Below are positions 16,751 to 26,287 of a stretch of 64,000 bases of DNA, piece by piece. The stretch spans positions 1 through 64,000 of the forward strand of contig SVLX01000009.1 of assembly GCA_015067725.1 (NCBI GenBank), written 5' to 3'. Under the pieces are notes generated by a model. The model did no database searches. It saw only the letters and a program-made list of their open reading frames with translations, and had not been told where the DNA came from. The first letter of the stretch is position 1, and every line of letters begins with the position of its first letter. The stretch comes from Oscillospiraceae bacterium. GTDB lineage: Bacteria > Bacillota > Clostridia > Oscillospirales > Oscillospiraceae. The position numbers and the translations under genes are program-made.

Positions 16751-19345
16751 GTGACGACAGAGAAAGATCAAGTGGCCATTACTTCTGAGGCCAAACAGGA
16801 ATGGGAACGAATCCTGGAAGAGGCGCTCCATCGCGCCGACGGAATGCCGTTCCAAAGCAAAGCGGAGGAAAAACGGGAGGCTGTTGACTCCACCGCTCGG
16901 GATGATGCTCAGAGCATTGCGGACAACTGGGATTTGGAGGCGCTTTTGGGCCGGCAGTGGATGCCCGATGAGCGGGGCAGTGACCCTGAGCCTCCTGTGC
17001 GCTCAGAGCCGGATCTGATAACCCGACGGGAGAACAAAGAAGGAGCAACACCCCAAACGGTACAGGAACGCCGCAGCCGGACACAGACTGCCGTAGCGGA
17101 CAGACCCACCGGCGAGCGCCGCAGACCTTCCGGCGCTTCTGTCTCCCACAACAGCCGCACCAATACTTCTGCCCGGCAAAGCGGCACGGCTTCTTCCAAC
17201 CGGGAGCGCCGATCTGCAGACAGCAGACCCCGCACAACAGGCGGTAAGCGGAAAAAGCTGACTCCAATTCAGAAATTCCGGAAGAATACTTTCTGGCTTC
17301 TGGCATTCCTTTGGTTTGCGCTGGTGTTTTCTGAGTTGCTGGTTCGTGCGGTGACCAGTGATGGGACATTCTGGGAGGCTGGCTGGTTTTTGAGCCTGCT
17401 CTTTGCCATTTTCCCGGCGATTCTGATTTTTGTGGTATCGACCATCAGCAAGAAGCCCAAAGTCAATAAATGGATTGTGTGTATCATTCTGTTTGTGGTC
17501 TATATGCTCTATGCCTCTCAGTTGGTATATTATCAGGTCTTCGGACAGTTCTATACCGCTGTCTCCATGGGTAATGCCGGACAGGGCTTCGGCTTTATGA
17601 CCACCATTCTGGTGACCATTGGCAAGAATATCATCGCCCTTATCTTCCTGGCTTTCCCCATGCTCTTTGCCATCCTCTTTGGCAGACGGTTCTTCAGCTT
17701 CAAGGGCGGCGCGGGACTCAAGAGCTCCGTTGCGCTGACGGTGGTGGGCATTATCCTCCACTTCTTCGTGGTGCTGATTCTTCCGCTGTGGGGTACGGAT
17801 ACCATGACCCCCTATGATTTCTATCACTACACCTATGATGTCAAGGATTCTGCGGTGCAGTTGGGTTTGGGTACTGCGTTCCGTCTTGACGTAAAATGGG
17901 CCATTTTTGGCACTGGCAAAACCCATGGTCTGGATTTGGGTGATGAGGATTGGGATGAACCCAAACCCTCCGATTCCACCGGCACTTCCGATGCTACCGG
18001 TACACCTGATTCCACCGACCCCGATGCCACCGGCGACACCACCCAGACCGCACCCACGGAGTATGGCTATAATATGCTGGAGAGTCTGGATTTGGAGGCT
18101 TTGGCCGCCGCGGAGGGTGATTCTGATATCCGGGATATGCACCTGTATTTTGACAGCATTGAGCCAACAAAGAAGAACGAGAAGACAGGTATGTTTGAAG
18201 GATGCAATCTGATTCTCATTACGGCGGAGAGTTTCTCCCATATGGCCATTGACCCGGAGCTGACCCCCACGCTGTACAAGATGCAGAATGAGGGTTTCAA
18301 CTTCACCAACTTCTATACTCCCATTTGGGGCGTGTCCACCAGTGACGGTGAATATGTGGCCATGACGGGTACGATTCCCAAGCCCGGCGTATGGAGCTTC
18401 TACCGCACCGGTGAGCAGAAGAACAATATGTCCCTGACCATGTGCGGTCAGCTTAAGAAGCTGGGCTATTCCGCTTATGGTTATCACAACCACGACTATG
18501 CCTACTATGACCGGGAACTGTCTCATCCCAATATGGGCTATATCTGGGAAGGTATCGGCAATGGTCTGGAGTATTCCGGCGACCCCAACAACCTTGACGG
18601 CGTCAACAGCAGCAACTGGCCGGAATCCGATATTGAGCTGATTCAGTTCACCACTGAGGACTATATCCATCAGGAGCCCTTCCATGCCTACTATATGACC
18701 GTCTCCGGACACAAGGAGTATAACTTCCTCGGTGGTAACGATATGTCCACCAAGAACAAGTCTCTGGTCAGCCACCTGCCCTACAGCGACACCGTCAAGG
18801 CCTATCTGGCCACCCAGATTGAACTGGACAGAGCCATGGCATTGCTCCTGCAGAGACTGGAGGAGGCCGGTGTTGCGGAGAATACGGTGATTGTCATTTC
18901 CGCTGACCACTATCCCTACGGTCTGACTCCGGAGGAAATCGGTGAGCTGGAAGGTCACGAGATTGACACCACCTTCGAGATGTACCGCAATGCGCTCATC
19001 ATTTATAAGCCCGGCATGGAGCCGGAGACTGTGGATGAGCTGTGCTGCTCCATGGACATCCTGCCCACACTGTCCAATCTCTTTGGTCTGGACTTTGACT
19101 CCCGGCTGTATATCGGTCACGACATCTTCTCTGATGCTGAGCCGCTGGTCATTTTCCAGAACCGTGACTGGATGACGGATAAGGCCTGCTATAAATACCG
19201 GGAAGGAGAAGTCATCAGCCTGACCGGGGAGGAAATCAGCGAGGACTATATTAAGCGCATCAACCGGATGGTCAAGAATAAGTTCTCCGCTTCTGCCAGT
19301 ATTCTGGATATGGACTACTGGGGCATCCTCTTTGACGTGCAATAA
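16751..19345 (+). CDS. LtaS-like lipoteichoic acid synthase / phosphoglycerol transferase
   Basis: The 864-aa product has an unusual layout. Residues 1 to about 165 form a charged, low-complexity cytoplasmic tail rich in R, S, T and Q. About five membrane helices follow (around 178-360), then a D/S/T/P-rich linker near 405-435, then an extracellular sulfatase-fold domain. The catalytic threonine is probably T530 in GVSTSDGEYVAM; ADHYPYG is the later metal site. LtaS enzymes polymerise glycerol phosphate from phosphatidylglycerol onto a lipid anchor. The start is a GTG with GGAGGAAC upstream; an ATG 30 nt earlier precedes that ribosome site. The tail and linker are much longer than in Bacillus LtaS (about 650 aa). 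Another glycerol-phosphate-type polymer is possible. Confidence 0.85.
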   Translation: MTTEKDQVAITSEAKQEWERILEEALHRADGMPFQSKAEEKREAVDSTARDDAQSIADNWDLEALLGRQWMPDERGSDPEPPVRSEPDLITRRENKEGATPQTVQERRSRTQTAVADRPTGERRRPSGASVSHNSRTNTSARQSGTASSNRERRSADSRPRTTGGKRKKLTPIQKFRKNTFWLLAFLWFALVFSELLVRAVTSDGTFWEAGWFLSLLFAIFPAILIFVVSTISKKPKVNKWIVCIILFVVYMLYASQLVYYQVFGQFYTAVSMGNAGQGFGFMTTILVTIGKNIIALIFLAFPMLFAILFGRRFFSFKGGAGLKSSVALTVVGIILHFFVVLILPLWGTDTMTPYDFYHYTYDVKDSAVQLGLGTAFRLDVKWAIFGTGKTHGLDLGDEDWDEPKPSDSTGTSDATGTPDSTDPDATGDTTQTAPTEYGYNMLESLDLEALAAAEGDSDIRDMHLYFDSIEPTKKNEKTGMFEGCNLILITAESFSHMAIDPELTPTLYKMQNEGFNFTNFYTPIWGVSTSDGEYVAMTGTIPKPGVWSFYRTGEQKNNMSLTMCGQLKKLGYSAYGYHNHDYAYYDRELSHPNMGYIWEGIGNGLEYSGDPNNLDGVNSSNWPESDIELIQFTTEDYIHQEPFHAYYMTVSGHKEYNFLGGNDMSTKNKSLVSHLPYSDTVKAYLATQIELDRAMALLLQRLEEAGVAENTVIVISADHYPYGLTPEEIGELEGHEIDTTFEMYRNALIIYKPGMEPETVDELCCSMDILPTLSNLFGLDFDSRLYIGHDIFSDAEPLVIFQNRDWMTDKACYKYREGEVISLTGEEISEDYIKRINRMVKNKFSASASILDMDYWGILFDVQ

Positions 19346-19358
19346 ATATTTCCCTTTG

Positions 19359-19386
19359 GCCGGAGGTGTCTGCGGATACCTCCGGC
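19359..19386 (+). repeat. Strong hairpin after the LtaS-like gene, without U-tract
   Basis: GCCGGAGGTGTC pairs with GATACCTCCGGC (12 bp with one G-T pair, 4-nt loop). TGAAATCG follows, so the usual T run of an intrinsic terminator is absent. Position right after the stop suggests transcript end protection or a factor-dependent terminator. Confidence 0.65.
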
Positions 19387-19417
19387 TGAAATCGTAAAAA
19401 CTTAACAAAGGATTCAT

Positions 19418-19446
19418 TTGCATAACCAAACCAGATATGATATAGT
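19418..19446 (+). promoter_or_regulatory. Sigma-A promoter of the murB-whiA-dnaE unit
   Basis: TTGCAT and TATAGT are separated by 17 nt, with the start site expected near 19453. CTGGAGGCG then serves as the ribosome site for murB. Confidence 0.75.
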
Positions 19447-19474
19447 ATGAATAATCAAACACCTGGAGGCGTTT

Positions 19475-20377
19475 ATGACTGAATTGCAGTTGACTTTGAA
19501 CCACGAATTCCCGGATATGGAGCTGTTGGCGGAAGAACCGCTCTTTAAGCATACCTCCTTTAAGATTGGCGGTCCTGCGGAGGTATTCGCTCTGCCCGGG
19601 AATACCCATGAGCTGTCCCGGCTTTTGCGCTGGTGCTATGGTGCTGGCATTACTCCCCGTATTCTGGGTTCTGGTACCAATGTGCTGGCGTCGGATGCAG
19701 GCAGAAGGGGACTGGTCATTTGCACCAGAAATTGCACCGAACCCCTGGAACGGCTGGATGATAACCATATCCGCTGTGCCGCCGGTGTGTCTATGGCCCG
19801 GCTGGCCACCTATGCCTGCTCTCTTGGTCTCAGTGGTCTGGAATTTGCCCACGGCATTCCCGGCTCTGTGGGCGGCGGTCTGTATATGAATGCCGGGGCA
19901 TATGGCGGCGAAATGAAACAGGTCGCCATCAGAACCTGGTATCTGGATATGACAGGCGAGCTCCGCTGTCTGGAGGGGGAAGCGCAGGACTTCTCTTACC
20001 GGCACAGCGCCTTTACCGGCAAGCCCTGGATCATCACGGAGGCAGAATTTGCGCTGACCCCCGATGAGCCTCAACGTATCCGGGAGAGAATGCAGGAACT
20101 GATGAGTAAGCGAAAGTCTTCTCAACCGTTGGATTTGCCTTCTGCCGGGTCTACGTTCAAGCGCCCCGTTGGCGGCTACGCGGCGGCACTCATCGATCAG
20201 GCGGGCTTAAAGGGCTTGCAAATCGGCGGTGCGGCAGTCTCCACCAAACACGCCGGATTTGTGGTGAATCTGGGCGGGGCTACGGAGGAAGACGTAAACA
20301 ATCTGATTGCCGAGATTCAACGCCGTGTGTTGGCGCATAGTGGCATTGCCCTGGAACCGGAGGTCATCCGGTTTTAA
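19475..20377 (+). CDS. murB: UDP-N-acetylenolpyruvoylglucosamine reductase
   Basis: MurB reduces UDP-GlcNAc-enolpyruvate to UDP-MurNAc with NADPH and FAD in the cytoplasm, the second committed step of peptidoglycan synthesis. The 300-aa product is of the type II (Gram-positive) class. Visible motifs are HTSFKIGGPAE, the FAD-site ILGSGTNVLA, GIPGSVGGGLYMNAGAYGGE, and the catalytic-serine segment PSAGSTFKRP. Length is normal. It heads a unit with whiA and dnaE. Confidence 0.96.
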   Translation: MTELQLTLNHEFPDMELLAEEPLFKHTSFKIGGPAEVFALPGNTHELSRLLRWCYGAGITPRILGSGTNVLASDAGRRGLVICTRNCTEPLERLDDNHIRCAAGVSMARLATYACSLGLSGLEFAHGIPGSVGGGLYMNAGAYGGEMKQVAIRTWYLDMTGELRCLEGEAQDFSYRHSAFTGKPWIITEAEFALTPDEPQRIRERMQELMSKRKSSQPLDLPSAGSTFKRPVGGYAAALIDQAGLKGLQIGGAAVSTKHAGFVVNLGGATEEDVNNLIAEIQRRVLAHSGIALEPEVIRF

Positions 20378-20399
20378 GGATGGAACAGAAGCATTATAT

Positions 20400-20428
20400 C
20401 CGGTATGCCTGAATGAATGGCATACCGG
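20400..20428 (+). repeat. Perfect 10-bp inverted repeat between murB and whiA
   Basis: CCGGTATGCC and GGCATACCGG flank a 9-nt loop. AATCAAAAAC follows, so it is not a normal intrinsic terminator on the plus strand, and no T run exists on the minus strand. It ends 27 nt before the whiA start and could modulate read-through or stability. Confidence 0.65.
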
Positions 20429-20455
20429 AATCAAAAACAACAAGGAGGCGGCGGT

Positions 20456-21364
20456 ATGACATCCTTTTCTGCCCGGGTTAAAAATGAAATATGCAGGACC
20501 ATACCCGCCCGGAAATGTTGTTGCCTGGCACAGTGCTTTGGTATCCTGCTCTATTGCAATACCTTCTCGCATGATGGTATCCGTGTTGTTACAGAGAGTA
20601 AAGATTTGATGGGTATGCTTCCCAAACTGTGGAAGCGGGCTTTTGGCTTTGGTTTTGATGTAGAACCGGAAGGAGAGAGTGGCAAGCAGGTCTTTGCCAT
20701 CACCGATCCGGAGAAGCTGTCCGCTATACTGGAAGCCTACGGCTTTAGCCGTGAAGATACACTGGCGCTTCATGTGAACCTCAGTGTTTTGGAAGAAGAT
20801 TGCTGCAAGATCGCTTTCCTCAGGGGCGCATTTCTGGCCGGCGGCTCGGTGACAGATCCGATTAAGGGCTATCATCTGGAGATCACTACCTATCATCAGT
20901 GCGTGGCCAGAGAAACCTATCCTCTGGCTGAAGAACTTTTGGGGACATATCCCAAAATGACAGACAGAAGCGGGAGTTGCGTGCTTTACTTTAAGCAAAG
21001 TGACCTGATTTCCGACTTTCTTACCCTTTTGGGCGCGCCGGTTTGTGCTATGGAGATCATGGAAGCCAAGCTGGAGAAGGAACTGAAGAATAAGGTCAAC
21101 CGCCGGTGCAACTGTGACGAAGCCAATACCTCCAAAGTGGTGGAGGCGGCGCAGGAGCAGTTGGCGGCAATCCGGATTTTGGAGGAGCGGGACAAGATTA
21201 AAGACCTGCCCCTGAAACTGCAACAGGCGGCGGTCGCCAGAATGGACAATCCGGAGCTTTCGCTGACGGATTTGGCCGCCATGATGACACCGCCCATCAC
21301 CAAATCGTCCATGAGCCACCGGCTGAAGCGACTGGTGGAGCTGTCCAGGGAGGAAGAACAATGA
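20456..21364 (+). CDS. whiA: DNA-binding protein WhiA
   Basis: The 302-aa product has the WhiA layout: an N-terminal degenerate LAGLIDADG-like region (RVKNEICR, FLRGAFLAGGSVTDP near residue 125) and a C-terminal helix-turn-helix (SLTDLAAMMTPPITKSSMSHR). WhiA controls sporulation septation in actinomycetes and affects cell division in Bacillus. The ATG follows GGAGGCGGCGGT; the frame is open upstream but without a ribosome site. The stop overlaps the dnaE start (ATGA). In many Bacillota rapZ and yvcK lie between murB and whiA; both are missing here. Confidence 0.93.
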   Translation: MTSFSARVKNEICRTIPARKCCCLAQCFGILLYCNTFSHDGIRVVTESKDLMGMLPKLWKRAFGFGFDVEPEGESGKQVFAITDPEKLSAILEAYGFSREDTLALHVNLSVLEEDCCKIAFLRGAFLAGGSVTDPIKGYHLEITTYHQCVARETYPLAEELLGTYPKMTDRSGSCVLYFKQSDLISDFLTLLGAPVCAMEIMEAKLEKELKNKVNRRCNCDEANTSKVVEAAQEQLAAIRILEERDKIKDLPLKLQQAAVARMDNPELSLTDLAAMMTPPITKSSMSHRLKRLVELSREEEQ

Positions 21365-24300
21365 GCTTTGTTCACTTGCATGTACATACGGAATTCAGTC
21401 TGTTGGATGGTGCCTGCCGCATTGACGGACTCATGGAGCGGGTCAGGGAACTGGGGCAGGATGCCATTGCCATCACGGACCATGGCGTGATGTATGGCGT
21501 GATTGACTTCTATAAGGCGGCAAAGGCGGCGGGAATCAAGCCCATCATCGGCTGTGAGGTCTATGTTGCACCCCGTAGCATCAGTCATCGGGTCTATGAA
21601 ATTGACCATGAATCCTTCCATCTGGTGCTGTTGTGCAAGGATATGGAGGGTTATGCAAATTTATCTGCGCTGGTGTCCGAAGGTTTTGTTCATGGGTTTT
21701 ACGGTAAGCCCAGAGTGGATTTAGACCTCCTGCGGAAACACTCTGAAGGACTCATTGCCCTGTCTGCCTGCCTTGCTGGTGTGATTCCCAGAAGACTTAT
21801 GGATAATGACTATGAGGGAGCAAAAGCATATGCGCTGGAGATGGCAGAGATCTTTGGTGAGGACAATTTCTATCTGGAACTCCAGGACCATGGCATTGAG
21901 GAACAGAAGACCGTCAATCAGGGACTCTGTCGCCTTGCCCGGGAGACGGGACTGCCATTGGTTATTACCAACGATGCCCACTATCTTCGCCGGGAGGATG
22001 CGAGAATTCAGGATGTTCTGCTGTGCATCCAAACCGCCAAAACTGTGGATGACCCCAACCGGATGCGCTTTGAGGGCAGTGAGTTTTACATCAAGAGTGA
22101 GGATGAACTGCGCCGTTTGTTCCCGGAGGTGGCGGAAGGTTTTGAGAACACCGTGAAAATTGCTCAGCGGTGCAATGTGGAGTTTACCTTCAATGAATAT
22201 AAACTGCCCGCTTTCCCTGTGCCGGAGGGATATACCAATGTGGAGTATTTCCGCAAGCTGTGTTACGATGGATTCAGGGATCGTTACGCCAATCCGCCGG
22301 AGAGTTATACCCAGCGGCTGGAGTATGAGATTGGGGTCATCAGCAAAATGGGGTATGTGAATTACTACCTGATTGTCTGGGACTTTATTCGTTTTGCCAA
22401 GGAGAATGGCATCCCCGTAGGCCCGGGGCGTGGCTCAGGTGCGGCGTCTATTGTGGCTTACTGTATGCACATTACCGAAGTTGACCCCATGAAGTATGCC
22501 TTGATTTTTGAACGGTTCCTGAATCCGGAGCGGGTCAGTATGCCTGACTTTGATACGGACTTTTGTCAGGAACGCCGGGGCGAGGTAATTGACTATGTCA
22601 TGGAGAAATATGGTGCCGACCATGTGGCGCAGATTGTCACTTTTGGTACCATGGCGGCCAGAGCCGCAATCCGGGATGTGGGCCGGGCGCTGAACTTTAC
22701 TTATGCAGAGACTGATGTGGTGGCAAAACTTGTCCCAACAACACTGCACATCACGCTGGACGAAGCGCTGAAGGTCTCGCCTCAGCTTAAGGAGATGTAT
22801 GACGGCGATGACCGGGTACGTCAGCTTATTGATACCGCAAGGGCGCTGGAGGGTATGCCCCGCAATACTTCCACCCATGCTGCTGGTGTGGTCATTACCA
22901 ATCTGCCGGTGGTCAACTACGTGCCGTTGTCCCGGAATGATGATACCATTGTCACCCAATATACCATGACCACCATTGAAGAGCTGGGGCTGCTGAAAAT
23001 GGACTTCCTGGGTCTGCGTAACTTGTCGGTAATCGACGAGGCGGAGCGGGAAATCCGCAAGAGAATGCCGGAATTCTCTATGGCACAGGTATCTTATGAA
23101 GACCCGGAGACTTACGCCATGCTCTCTGAGGGAAAGACACAGGGTGTATTCCAATTGGAGTCTGCGGGTATTACCGGCGTTTGCGTTAACATGAAGCCCA
23201 CATCTGTTGAAGACCTGACGGCTATTGTTGCGCTTTATCGTCCCGGACCAATGGACTCTATCCCCCGGTTTATTGCCAACAAGCTGGACCAGCGGAAGAT
23301 TACCTACAAAACACCTTTGCTGGAACCGATTCTGCGGGTCACCTATGGTTGTATCGTCTATCAGGAGCAGGTTATTGAGATTTTCCGCTCTCTGGCGGGC
23401 TACACCATGGGACAGGCAGACAACATCCGCAGAGCAATCTCCAAGAAGAAGCAAAAGGTTATTGAAGAGGAGCGAAAAGTCTTCGTTTACGGAGACGAGG
23501 CGCAGGGAATCCCCGGAGCGGTTGCAAAAGGGGTATCTGAGGCTGCCGCCCAGTCCATCTATGACGAGATTGTCGACTTTGCCAACTATGCCTTCAATAA
23601 AGCCCACGCAGTGTGCTATGCCGTGGTGTCCTATCAGACGGCTTACCTTAAGTGCCATTACCCGTGGCAGTATATGGCTGCGCTGATGACCTCTGTTTTG
23701 GACAGTGCCACCAAAATCAGCACCTATATCACTGAGTGTAAGGATATGGGTATCCCACTGCTCCTGCCGGACATTAACCGGTCTGAGGATAAATTCATTG
23801 TGGAAGCTGAGGGCATCCGCTTCGGCTTGGGCGCGGTGAAGAATGTAGGACGGGGTTTTATTCGCTCTGTGGTGGAAAAACGCGCCGAAGGTGGTCCATT
23901 CCGCTCTCTGGAGGATTTTATTCAGAGAATGGGTGAAGGCGAACTGAATAAGCGAATGGTGGAAAATCTGATCAAATGCGGCGCAATGGACTGTTTTGGC
24001 CTGCGCAGAAGTCAGCTCCTGGCCATTTTTGAGGCCACCATGGACTCTGTTGCCAGTAGCCGTCGGAAGAATGTAGAGGGTCAGATGGGATTATTTGGCG
24101 TGGAAGACCAGGAAGACAGCAATATTCCGGGTGTCGCTGTTCCCAATTTGGCAGAGGTCTCCCGGGTGGAGCTGATGGCGATGGAAAAGGAGGCCACCGG
24201 GCTTTACCTTTCCGGCCACCCCATGGATGACTATCGTGCCGTGTTGAAGCATACCAGAGTCCTGCCTATTGGGCGAATCATGGGTGACGAGTGTCCGGTT

Positions 24301-24825
24301 CGGGATGATGAGATTGTCTCCGTGGCCGGAATTATCCAGAAGACCAAAATGAAGACGACCCGCAACAACTCCATGATGGCATACATCACATTGGAAGACG
24401 ATACCGGCAGTATTGAACTGTTGGCCTTCTCCAATACGCTCAACCAATACGGTAGTTATGTCCGGGAAGGCGAGGCAGTGGTGGTGGTGGGCAGGTTGTC
24501 CATCCGGGATGAGAAAGAGCCCCAGATCCTGGCGAACCGGGTGCGTCCCATCTCCGACTATAAGGAAATTAATGATGTGCTTTTGGAGGCGCAACAGCCT
24601 CGTCAGGAGACCCGCATCGGTAAACTTTATCTTCGCTTGCCCACTGAACAGGATTCCCGGTATGCCAAGGTGAAGGCGGCGGTGAATATGTTTCCGGGGA
24701 ACAGTCAGGTTACCTGCTATTTTGCAGATACCGGTTCACGCAGGGGGGCTTACTGTGCCCTGGACATTGAGTTGATTCGCTTTTTGGAGGGTCTTTTGGG
24801 TGTGGAAAACGTCGTGGTCAAATGA
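21361..24825 (+). CDS. dnaE: DNA polymerase III subunit alpha
   Basis: This is the replicative-type polymerase DnaE, 1154 aa, normal length. The N-terminal PHP domain begins FVHLHVHTEFSLLDGA. The polymerase palm has GPGRGSGAASIVAYC and the catalytic aspartates in PDFDTDF near residue 396. The helix-hairpin-helix region and a C-terminal OB fold (VSVAGIIQKTKMKTTRNN) follow. In Bacillota DnaE works beside PolC, extending primers. The gene overlaps whiA by 4 nt, tying replication and division genes in one transcript. Confidence 0.97.
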   Translation: MSFVHLHVHTEFSLLDGACRIDGLMERVRELGQDAIAITDHGVMYGVIDFYKAAKAAGIKPIIGCEVYVAPRSISHRVYEIDHESFHLVLLCKDMEGYANLSALVSEGFVHGFYGKPRVDLDLLRKHSEGLIALSACLAGVIPRRLMDNDYEGAKAYALEMAEIFGEDNFYLELQDHGIEEQKTVNQGLCRLARETGLPLVITNDAHYLRREDARIQDVLLCIQTAKTVDDPNRMRFEGSEFYIKSEDELRRLFPEVAEGFENTVKIAQRCNVEFTFNEYKLPAFPVPEGYTNVEYFRKLCYDGFRDRYANPPESYTQRLEYEIGVISKMGYVNYYLIVWDFIRFAKENGIPVGPGRGSGAASIVAYCMHITEVDPMKYALIFERFLNPERVSMPDFDTDFCQERRGEVIDYVMEKYGADHVAQIVTFGTMAARAAIRDVGRALNFTYAETDVVAKLVPTTLHITLDEALKVSPQLKEMYDGDDRVRQLIDTARALEGMPRNTSTHAAGVVITNLPVVNYVPLSRNDDTIVTQYTMTTIEELGLLKMDFLGLRNLSVIDEAEREIRKRMPEFSMAQVSYEDPETYAMLSEGKTQGVFQLESAGITGVCVNMKPTSVEDLTAIVALYRPGPMDSIPRFIANKLDQRKITYKTPLLEPILRVTYGCIVYQEQVIEIFRSLAGYTMGQADNIRRAISKKKQKVIEEERKVFVYGDEAQGIPGAVAKGVSEAAAQSIYDEIVDFANYAFNKAHAVCYAVVSYQTAYLKCHYPWQYMAALMTSVLDSATKISTYITECKDMGIPLLLPDINRSEDKFIVEAEGIRFGLGAVKNVGRGFIRSVVEKRAEGGPFRSLEDFIQRMGEGELNKRMVENLIKCGAMDCFGLRRSQLLAIFEATMDSVASSRRKNVEGQMGLFGVEDQEDSNIPGVAVPNLAEVSRVELMAMEKEATGLYLSGHPMDDYRAVLKHTRVLPIGRIMGDECPVRDDEIVSVAGIIQKTKMKTTRNNSMMAYITLEDDTGSIELLAFSNTLNQYGSYVREGEAVVVVGRLSIRDEKEPQILANRVRPISDYKEINDVLLEAQQPRQETRIGKLYLRLPTEQDSRYAKVKAAVNMFPGNSQVTCYFADTGSRRGAYCALDIELIRFLEGLLGVENVVVK

Positions 24826-24870
24826 AACGAAAGAATGTTTGATGCTGTTTGGAAATCTGTTGGTTTTGCC

Positions 24871-24899
24871 TTGCTTTTTTCCGAGAGATACAGTATAAT
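24871..24899 (+). promoter_or_regulatory. Sigma-A promoter of the lipoprotein/two-component operon
   Basis: TTGCTT and a consensus TATAAT are separated by 17 nt. The start site would fall near 24906, about 55 nt before the GTG of the lipoprotein gene, and AAAGGAGG is the ribosome site. Confidence 0.83.
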
Positions 24900-24960
24900 A
24901 ACTTGATGACTCTAGTGCGGGGGAGACTCTGCGTAGTTTTCGGAAAAGGAGGGTTTGCCT

Positions 24961-26274
24961 GTGGGTAAAATTACCCTGCGGCTTGTGGCAGTGATGTTAA
25001 CCATGAGCGTGCTGTTGTCCGGTTGTATGATTAAGACCATGGACGAGTTGTATAGCTTGCCCGAGCGGTCAGAAGACTATAATGATTTGCAGAGCGCCAT
25101 CAATCAGGTTATGGGCGGTCTGGAATACAGCGCACCCATTCAGGGGGAAAATCAGCAGACTGTTCAGTTGGCAGACCTGACCGGTGACGGTACGGCAGAG
25201 GCCATCCTCTTTGCCAAAGGGTCAGGAGAAATGAATCTTAAGATCTTTGTCTTTGCCAAGCGGGATGGTGTCTATACCAACATTGCCAGCATGGAATTTC
25301 CCGGTACTGCTTTCGAGCAGGTGGAATATGGCAACATTGACCAAAGACCGGGGCAGGAGCTGGTTGTGGGCAGGCAGATGGGCAATGAGGTGCTCCATGC
25401 TCTGTCGGTTTACTCCTTCGCTACCGGTGCTCAGGAGACCATTCTCACCGCCGGATACACCCGCTTTCTGACCGTTGATCTCAATGCGGACGGGGCACAG
25501 GATGTATTTATCCTCAGACCCGGTGGGGATGAAGCCAGTGGTGTTGCAGAGCTGTATTGCCATGCCAATGGACAGATAGAGCGGTCAAACGAGGCTGCGA
25601 TGTCCATGCCTGTGGACAGGCTGAAGCGGATTGCCACCGGCGGAATGTGTCGTGGGACTCAGGCTGTCTTTGTGGCAAGCAACTACGATGAAGATACCAT
25701 CATTACAGATGTCTACACGGTGGTGGACGGTCGGTTTACCAATGTATCGCTGTCCACGGAATCCGGAACCAGTGTTAAGACCATGCGGAATTACTATGTC
25801 TATGGTGATGACTTGGATGGAGATGGACTTATTGAACTGCCTGCGCTGGTAGAGCGGCAAGAGGTTACCGGGGAAGTCCCTCAGGACTTCATCCGATGGT
25901 ATAATCTGACCACTACCGGGGATGAAATTGACAAGGTTTTTACCTACCATAATTACAACGAACACTGGTTCGTCCATTTGGACAAAGCTTGGATGCAGAG
26001 TATTCAGGTCACCCGCGGCAATGAACGTGCGGGAATTTTCGGGTATGTGTTCAGCCTGAATGATCGGGAACTGTTTACGATCTATGCCTTTACCGGCAAC
26101 GGCAGAACGGTAAATGCCAAATCCGGTGGACTGTTTGTTCTCAGTGAGACAAATGAGGTCACTTATGGTGCGGCCCTTGGGTCGCTGGCCCGAAGCGAGG
26201 GCATTACAGAAGATAACTTAATCCAGCGGTTCAATTTCATCCAGGAGGACTGGAAGACCGGTGAGACCGCATAA
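24961..26274 (+). CDS. Lipoprotein with FG-GAP/VCBS-like repeats, upstream of a two-component system
   Basis: The 437-aa product starts at a GTG placed 8 nt after AGGAGG. It has a lipoprotein signal ending LLSGC (cysteine near 21). Three segments resemble calcium-binding FG-GAP propeller blades: LADLTGDGTAEAILF, VDLNADGAQDVFIL and DDLDGDGLIELPAL, each with the DxxxDG-type loop. I do not recognise a specific family or enzyme motif. The gene is followed after 13 nt by a response regulator and a histidine kinase, so it is probably a surface sensor partner or a product of the same signalling unit (inference). Confidence 0.78.
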   Translation: MGKITLRLVAVMLTMSVLLSGCMIKTMDELYSLPERSEDYNDLQSAINQVMGGLEYSAPIQGENQQTVQLADLTGDGTAEAILFAKGSGEMNLKIFVFAKRDGVYTNIASMEFPGTAFEQVEYGNIDQRPGQELVVGRQMGNEVLHALSVYSFATGAQETILTAGYTRFLTVDLNADGAQDVFILRPGGDEASGVAELYCHANGQIERSNEAAMSMPVDRLKRIATGGMCRGTQAVFVASNYDEDTIITDVYTVVDGRFTNVSLSTESGTSVKTMRNYYVYGDDLDGDGLIELPALVERQEVTGEVPQDFIRWYNLTTTGDEIDKVFTYHNYNEHWFVHLDKAWMQSIQVTRGNERAGIFGYVFSLNDRELFTIYAFTGNGRTVNAKSGGLFVLSETNEVTYGAALGSLARSEGITEDNLIQRFNFIQEDWKTGETA

Positions 26275-26287
26275 GGAGTTGAGAACG

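Noticed and set aside
17003..20125. 1040-codon open frame on the minus strand across ltaS and murB
   Set aside because: It spans two conserved plus-strand genes and their promoter, and has no recognisable domain.
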